This document shows, in pieces, positions 44,697-49,651 of a DNA stretch of 49,651 nucleotides (its first letter is position 1; each line of letters begins with the position of its first letter). Location of the stretch: positions 1-49,651 of the forward strand of contig NZ_DRGY01000036.1 in NCBI RefSeq assembly GCF_011049865.1, in the 5' to 3' direction. Below the pieces are notes generated by a model, which saw nothing but the letters and a program-made list of their open reading frames with translations, did not search any database and was not told the origin of the DNA. Position numbers and translations under genes: made by a program. This DNA is from Marinobacter antarcticus. Lineage in GTDB: Bacteria; Pseudomonadota; Gammaproteobacteria; Pseudomonadales; Oleiphilaceae.

Positions 44697-46028
44697 ATGT
44701 CTGCAATGACTCCCCGTGAGATTGTTCACGAACTTGATAAACACATCGTGGGTCAGCAAGAGGCCAAGCGAGCCGTGGCGATTGCCCTCAGAAATCGCTG
44801 GCGCCGGATGCAGCTGGACACCACGCTTCGCGATGAAGTTACGCCCAAGAACATTCTGATGATTGGCCCTACCGGCGTAGGTAAAACCGAAATCGCACGC
44901 CGCCTGGCCAAGCTGGCCGACGCGCCTTTCCTCAAAGTGGAAGCCACCAAATTTACCGAGGTGGGTTACGTTGGGCGTGATGTGGAATCGATCATTCGTG
45001 ACCTGGCCGATATGGCCGTGAAGATGTTGCGCGTGCAGGAAATGAAGCGCCACGAAGAACGAGCTCTGGACGCTGCTGAAGACCGCATTCTCGATGCCCT
45101 TATTCCGCCAGCCCGTAGCTTTGAAGAGGACAGCCAAAAGCCGCCTGAAGATTCCTCCACCCGCCAGCTGTTCAGGAAGAGGCTGCGTGAAGGCGAGCTC
45201 GACGATAAGGAAATCGAGATTGATCTTCGCAACTCAGGCGCGGGCGTTGAGATCATGGCGCCGCCGGGCATGGAAGAGATGACCAATCAGCTTCAGAGCA
45301 TGTTCTCGAATATGGCTTCTGAAAAGTCCAAGCCCCGGAAGATGAAAGTGGCGGACGCCCTCAAACGGGTGAAAGAAGAAGAGGCCACCAAACTGGTTAA
45401 TGAGGAATCGATCAAGCAGAAAGCCATTCTCGCGGTTGAGCAAAATGGCATTGTGTTTCTCGATGAAATTGACAAGGTAGCCAAGCGCTCGGAAAACACC
45501 TCTTCGGATGTGTCCCGGGAAGGGGTTCAGAGGGATCTCCTGCCTCTGATTGAGGGCAGCACCGTGAGCACCAAATACGGCTCGGTGCGCACGGATCATA
45601 TTCTGTTCATTGCCTCTGGCGCTTTTCATTTGTCCAAACCCTCGGATTTGATTCCGGAGCTTCAAGGCCGCCTACCGATCCGTGTGGAGCTGCAGGCTTT
45701 GAGCCCCGACGATTTCAGGCGCATTCTGACAGAGCCGGATGCCTCACTGGTTCAGCAATACGAAGCTCTCATGGCAACCGAGGGTGTCAAGCTGACGTTT
45801 AACGAAGAGGCCATTGTCCGCATTGCCGAGATTGCCTGGAAGGTTAACGAGACCACCGAGAACATAGGCGCGCGACGCCTGCATACGGTTCTGGAGCGAT
45901 TACTGGAAAGCCTTTCATTCGATGCGGGTGACGGGGTAACCGAAACGTTCGAAATTACCGCTGACTACGTTAACGAAAAGCTTGGCGAGTTGTCGGAAGA
46001 TGAAGATCTGAGTCGTTATATCCTCTGA
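44697..46028 (+). CDS. hslU: HslU ATPase subunit of the HslVU protease
   Basis: AAA+ unfoldase that feeds substrates to HslV. The 443 residues match E. coli HslU. The N-terminus is [20 protein letters not shown]. Walker A is GPTGVGKTE (about 57-65), Walker B is [10 protein letters not shown]. The intermediate I-domain covers about 110-240. The C-terminal sensor-2 region has [14 protein letters not shown], and the C-terminus ends LSRYIL, which inserts into HslV to activate it. Confidence 0.97.
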   Translation: MSAMTPREIVHELDKHIVGQQEAKRAVAIALRNRWRRMQLDTTLRDEVTPKNILMIGPTGVGKTEIARRLAKLADAPFLKVEATKFTEVGYVGRDVESIIRDLADMAVKMLRVQEMKRHEERALDAAEDRILDALIPPARSFEEDSQKPPEDSSTRQLFRKRLREGELDDKEIEIDLRNSGAGVEIMAPPGMEEMTNQLQSMFSNMASEKSKPRKMKVADALKRVKEEEATKLVNEESIKQKAILAVEQNGIVFLDEIDKVAKRSENTSSDVSREGVQRDLLPLIEGSTVSTKYGSVRTDHILFIASGAFHLSKPSDLIPELQGRLPIRVELQALSPDDFRRILTEPDASLVQQYEALMATEGVKLTFNEEAIVRIAEIAWKVNETTENIGARRLHTVLERLLESLSFDAGDGVTETFEITADYVNEKLGELSEDEDLSRYIL

Positions 46029-46050
46029 TCCGCGCCCGCGAATCAAGAAC

Positions 46051-46091
46051 GGCCCCACCAGGCGAGTAAGCTTTACTCACCTGGTGGGGCC
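46051..46091. terminator. Long hairpin without T-tract between hslU and patatin gene
   Basis: GGCCCCACCAGG (46051-46062) pairs with CCTGGTGGGGCC (46080-46091), a perfect 12-base-pair stem. Beyond a C/A mismatch, GAGTAA and TTACTC add six pairs around a tiny loop. It lies between convergent genes, 22 bases after hslU and 21 before the patatin-like gene's stop. No T-run follows in either direction, so it may stabilise mRNA 3' ends or stop transcription with help. Confidence 0.65.
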
Positions 46092-46111
46092 GGCTGGTGT
46101 GACAGGCTTAA

Positions 46112-47356
46112 CTACTCTGCTTTCGAAAATAGCTGAGTAACGTTTTCAAGTCCGGTCACGATCCGGCCTTTCCCCGCCGCCTTTTTCTGCCTGCTTTTTG
46201 CCACGTACAGCGGCAGCATTTCGCCGTAAAGACTGGTGCTTATGGTTCGCTGTTCGTCTTCCAATCGGTCCCGCCGAAGCCTGATACCATACTTCATCAG
46301 CTTGGGTTCCAGCTCGTCGGCCCGGCTCAACAGATCCCGGCGCGTCATCTGATACGCGTGCTCGCAAACCATCCGGCGTGATTGAAAACTAAACACGTTA
46401 GAGAAAAACAGTTTGGCGTCGTCCCTGGTGGGCTCGAACAACACAATATCTTTATCCGGATAATCCGTCGCGTAATGCGCGATTCCTGACTTCATGCGTG
46501 AGTGCACCAACGTCCGGAAGCTCTGAGACAGCAGGTTTGGCATGCCTGAATGCGTCAGTTCTCCTGGCGCCATGGTGCCGGCCCTGACTGCGGCGTTGGC
46601 GTCAATCGGCACTTGGGGGTTAACGGCGAGAACCAGATCAGCGCCGTCCTCAAACGCTACGGATGCATGCAGACCTTTGTGCAGTGTTCCGTCCACATAA
46701 AACCGACCGTCTATATCAACAGGCACATACAAGCCGGGCGACGCTGTACTGGCCTGAACGGCCCGGGAAACCGGTACGTGATCAAATCCGGGAGCACCAA
46801 AACAAACAGCCTCTGTGCTTTCCACGTCGGCAGCCACTATGTAGAGATTGCGCTTTAGCTGCCGGAAATCGTTCGAACGCCCCAGCATGGAAAAGGCGCG
46901 TTTAAGGTAGTCATGCAGCCCTTCATTATCGAAAAGCCCGGCGGGAGCCGCCTGCGACAGTATAGTGAGGGCTTCGAGCAAACTCTGATCGTATGGGTTA
47001 TTGATAAACCGACGCAGGGCGGTGGAAAACAACCCAGGCACGGCCAGCAGGCGACTTCCGATTTCTTTCAACGCCGGGCGGAAGAACACATCCGGGTGAA
47101 AAGGATGAACCTCGGCTTCATTGCGGACAAAAATACGGCACAGTTGCGCCGTGGTCATCTGGTTGACCAGGTTAGCCGCAACAAAGGAACCAGAGTTAAC
47201 ACCCACGTATACGTCGAGGTTGTTGAAGTCCAGGCCATCCAAGGCTTCATCCAGCGCCCGGAGTGCGCCAATTTCGTAAATGCCACCCAACGGGCCGCCT
47301 CCGCCAAGCGCAAGGCCTATGCGGGGAGAAGGCTTCAGATCGGTTGGCGTTTTCAT
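46112..47356 (-). CDS. Patatin-like protein with altered nucleophile motif
   Basis: A 414-residue patatin-family protein. The N-terminal oxyanion-hole motif GGGGPLGG lies at about residues 18-25 and the dyad aspartate at D222 (VDGTLHKG). Where patatins carry GxSxG, here G52-V-N-S-G56 is found: aligned by the flanking VG and GSFVAAN, the nucleophile serine is asparagine (N54) and the next residue is serine (S55). So canonical lipid hydrolase activity is doubtful, unless S55 takes over. The rest of the fold looks intact. It has no signal peptide. It lies 63 bases after ptsP on the same strand and may be cotranscribed. Function unknown. Confidence 0.85.
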   Translation of the reverse strand: MKTPTDLKPSPRIGLALGGGGPLGGIYEIGALRALDEALDGLDFNNLDVYVGVNSGSFVAANLVNQMTTAQLCRIFVRNEAEVHPFHPDVFFRPALKEIGSRLLAVPGLFSTALRRFINNPYDQSLLEALTILSQAAPAGLFDNEGLHDYLKRAFSMLGRSNDFRQLKRNLYIVAADVESTEAVCFGAPGFDHVPVSRAVQASTASPGLYVPVDIDGRFYVDGTLHKGLHASVAFEDGADLVLAVNPQVPIDANAAVRAGTMAPGELTHSGMPNLLSQSFRTLVHSRMKSGIAHYATDYPDKDIVLFEPTRDDAKLFFSNVFSFQSRRMVCEHAYQMTRRDLLSRADELEPKLMKYGIRLRRDRLEDEQRTISTSLYGEMLPLYVAKSRQKKAAGKGRIVTGLENVTQLFSKAE

Positions 47357-47419
47357 AGCCGTTCCTTTTCCAGATGAATAACAGGTCGAGAATGGATAGC
47401 GAGTGCATCGAAAGCGCCG

Positions 47420-49651
47420 TTAAGGCTCGGCTTGCCCGGCCAGCGCCGCCGACTTGGACTTGCCCGGACGCAGATACCGGCCAAAACCCGCATTGCGCAG
47501 CGCAAGATCCACGCAGCTTTTGATGACATGAGGCGAATCCAGCAACAACACATCTTTGAGAAGTTTCACCGCCCATTCCCGGCTGACACTGCGAATCACG
47601 GATTTTACTTTCGGCAAACTGGCTGCGTTCATAGACAGCGAATCATAGCCCATCGCCATCAACAACAGCGCACCACCGGGATCCCCCGCCAATTCGCCAC
47701 AGATGCCTACCGGCTTGCCGGCAGCATGTGCATCCTGAGCAACACGCACGAGGGCTTGCAACACCGCCGGGTGATAAGAGTGATAGAGCTGGGCTACACG
47801 GGGATTATTGCGATCTACCGCCAGCAAATACTGGGTCAGGTCATTGGAACCTACCGAGAGAAAATCGACGCGATCGGCCAGCTCACGAATCTGGTACACA
47901 GCGGCCGGTATCTCTATCATCACGCCCACCTTGGGCATTTGGATGTCGTAGCCCTCTTCCCTCACCTCGTGATAAACCCGATAAATAAGGTGCAGGGATT
48001 CTTCCACTTCAGAGATATTACTGATCATAGGCAACATGACTTGAAGGTTGTTCAAGCCTTCACTGGCTTTCAGCATCGCCCGCACCTGAACGAGGAAAAT
48101 TTCGGGATGATCCAGCGTCACCCGAATACCGCGCCATCCCAGAAATGGGTTTTCCTCCTGAATCGGAAAGTACGTCAGCGATTTGTCACCGCCGATATCC
48201 AGCGTGCGCATGGTCACCGGATTAGGCGCAAACGCCTCCAGCTGCTCCCGATAATACTGTCGCTGTTCTTGTTCCGAAGGAAACCGATCCTTGATCATGA
48301 ACGGTACTTCGGTGCGATAAAGGCCTATGCCCTCAGCGCCGTGAGACAAAGAGCGCACAACGTCGGTCATCAGCCCGGTATTGACCAGTAACGGGACTCG
48401 ATAGCCGTCCGTCGTTTCACACGGCTTATCACGAAGCGCCTCAAGGCCTCGATCAAGCTCGTCCTCTTCATCACAGATTTCCTGAAAAAATGTTCGAAGA
48501 TCCGCGGAGGGGGATGCAAAAATCTGACCTTCAAAACCGTCAACAATCAGTTCCTTACCGTCGAGCTGATTAACCGGAATATCCACCAGCCCCATCACTG
48601 TGGGCACGCCCATCGCTCGCGCCAGAATGGCGACGTGAGAGTTGCTTGAGCCCTTTACCGACACCAGGCCGACCAACTGCCCCCGGGGTACCTCTCCAAG
48701 CATGGCGGGGGTCAACTCTTCACTGACCAGAACCGTGCGTTCGGGATAGTTCAGGTCTTTCTGCTCACCTTCCTGCAGGTAGGAAAGCAGACGGCGACCA
48801 AGATCGCGCACATCAACCGCCCTCTCCTGGAGGTAGTGGTCGTCCATCATTTCAAAATGACGAACATAATGCTGAACCACCTGCTTAAGAGCGCCCTGAG
48901 CCCAAATGCCCTCCCGGATTCGGCTATTGACCTCACCGGGCAATGCTTCGTCGCCCAGCATGCGCAGATACACATCGAACAGTGCCAGCTCTTCCGGGCG
49001 AAGCCGCGACGTCAAACGCTTTGCAACCTGTTCAATATCTTCACAGACCGCTTGTACCGCCGATCGGAACAACCCCAGTTCCAGCTCGATGTCTTCTGCG
49101 GGCCTATCGGGAACCACGTCCAGATCGGCGGCCGGATAGACGACAACGCCGTGGCCAATAGCAACACCAGGGGCACCGGGCACACCGTTAAAACTGACGT
49201 CACGGGCCTCCTCACCGGTCAAGGAAAGGCCACTAATGGCACCGGTCGCTTCGCTGTGGGCAATAACACCCGCAAGCTGCGCAGACACCGTGACCAGAAA
49301 CGCCTCTTCACCCTCATCAAAACACCGGGAACTCTCTCTTTGCTGAACCACGAGAACACCAAGCACCCGGCGATGGTGAATAATAGGAACCCCGAGAAAC
49401 GACCGGAAGCGCTCTTCGCCGGTTTCAGGAAAATATCGATAACGGGGGTGGGAGGGCGCATCTTCCAGATTGATCGGCTCTTCCCGGGAGCCCACAAGCC
49501 CCACAAGCCCTTCTGAGTGCGCAAGGCTCACTTTGCCTACGGCTTTCAGATACAGGCCTTCAGTCGCCATCAAAATGTAGCGGTTAGACGCGGGATCCAG
49601 CAAGTAAACAGGCGAAATGACGGACTGAAACGCCCATGCTGACCATTCTGC
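47420..49651 (-). CDS. ptsP: Phosphoenolpyruvate-protein phosphotransferase PtsP (EI-Ntr), 5' end outside window
   Basis: First enzyme of the nitrogen PTS: takes phosphate from PEP and passes it to NPr. 743 residues are visible. The GAF domain (N-terminal about 150 residues) includes MATEGLYLKAVGKVSLAHSEGLVGLVG and PIIHHRRVLGVLVVQQ. The EI part has the active-site histidine in VKGSSNSHVAILARAMG, and the PEP-binding barrel has GIGLYRTEVPFM, TLDIGGDKS and SVGSNDLTQYLLAVDR. The frame stays open to the right edge, so the TTG at 49603 is probably not the true start. The residues in the last 48 bases do not look like the family; see the findings. Confidence 0.93.
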   Translation of the reverse strand, partial: AEWSAWAFQSVISPVYLLDPASNRYILMATEGLYLKAVGKVSLAHSEGLVGLVGSREEPINLEDAPSHPRYRYFPETGEERFRSFLGVPIIHHRRVLGVLVVQQRESSRCFDEGEEAFLVTVSAQLAGVIAHSEATGAISGLSLTGEEARDVSFNGVPGAPGVAIGHGVVVYPAADLDVVPDRPAEDIELELGLFRSAVQAVCEDIEQVAKRLTSRLRPEELALFDVYLRMLGDEALPGEVNSRIREGIWAQGALKQVVQHYVRHFEMMDDHYLQERAVDVRDLGRRLLSYLQEGEQKDLNYPERTVLVSEELTPAMLGEVPRGQLVGLVSVKGSSNSHVAILARAMGVPTVMGLVDIPVNQLDGKELIVDGFEGQIFASPSADLRTFFQEICDEEDELDRGLEALRDKPCETTDGYRVPLLVNTGLMTDVVRSLSHGAEGIGLYRTEVPFMIKDRFPSEQEQRQYYREQLEAFAPNPVTMRTLDIGGDKSLTYFPIQEENPFLGWRGIRVTLDHPEIFLVQVRAMLKASEGLNNLQVMLPMISNISEVEESLHLIYRVYHEVREEGYDIQMPKVGVMIEIPAAVYQIRELADRVDFLSVGSNDLTQYLLAVDRNNPRVAQLYHSYHPAVLQALVRVAQDAHAAGKPVGICGELAGDPGGALLLMAMGYDSLSMNAASLPKVKSVIRSVSREWAVKLLKDVLLLDSPHVIKSCVDLALRNAGFGRYLRPGKSKSAALAGQAEP

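Overview
The window looks like chromosomal core DNA from a marine gammaproteobacterium of the Marinobacter type. The grounds are the protein sequences, the pilM-Q/aroKB/damX/gltBD order, the ftsN-hslVU order, and a WS/DGAT wax ester synthase, which is typical of Marinobacter and its relatives. This assignment is inference from recognised families; no search was run. Genes are densely packed, with many 1-8 base overlaps. I see no prophage, insertion sequence, tRNA, rRNA or CRISPR array.

Layout. 1-588: 5' part of murJ (leaves the window). 890-4349: rpsT facing proB, then obgE and rplU-rpmA. 4591-8609: ispB, a LysR regulator followed by a WS/DGAT acyltransferase, and a small DUF6316-type protein. 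8657-15270: a long minus-strand operon, glyA-nrdR-ribD-ribBA-ribH-nusB-thiL-pgpA (one-carbon, NrdR, riboflavin, thiamine and phospholipid genes). 15507-18544: ettA-radA. 18613-20082: hemE-PilZ. 20227-26184: gltBD. 26398-29595: aroK-aroB-damX. 29741-34635: pilMNOPQ, divergent from mrcA (34830-37367). 37517-38782: short malic enzyme. 39008-39229: rpmE. 39412-46028: priA, argS, ftsN, hslV, hslU on the plus strand. 46112 to the right edge: ptsP (5' end outside) followed by a patatin-like gene.

How it fits together. Most genes are housekeeping: ribosomal proteins and ribosome GTPases, envelope and division (MurJ, PBP1A, DamX, FtsN), type IV pilus assembly, cofactor synthesis and proteostasis. Nitrogen control appears twice: gltBD carries an NtrC-box-like operator upstream, and ptsP is the first enzyme of the nitrogen PTS. 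Storage lipid metabolism is suggested by the WS/DGAT gene and possibly by the patatin-like gene.

I found no clear undescribed multi-gene system. The points most worth a second look are: a patatin-like protein whose nucleophile serine is asparagine; a RibBA whose GTP cyclohydrolase half has lost its zinc cysteines, in a rib operon with no riboflavin synthase gene; a perfect inverted repeat over the ispB promoter; the gltB control region; a 13-unit hexanucleotide repeat inside damX; a sigma-32-like promoter before hslVU; and an apparent reading-frame disagreement at the right-hand edge in ptsP.
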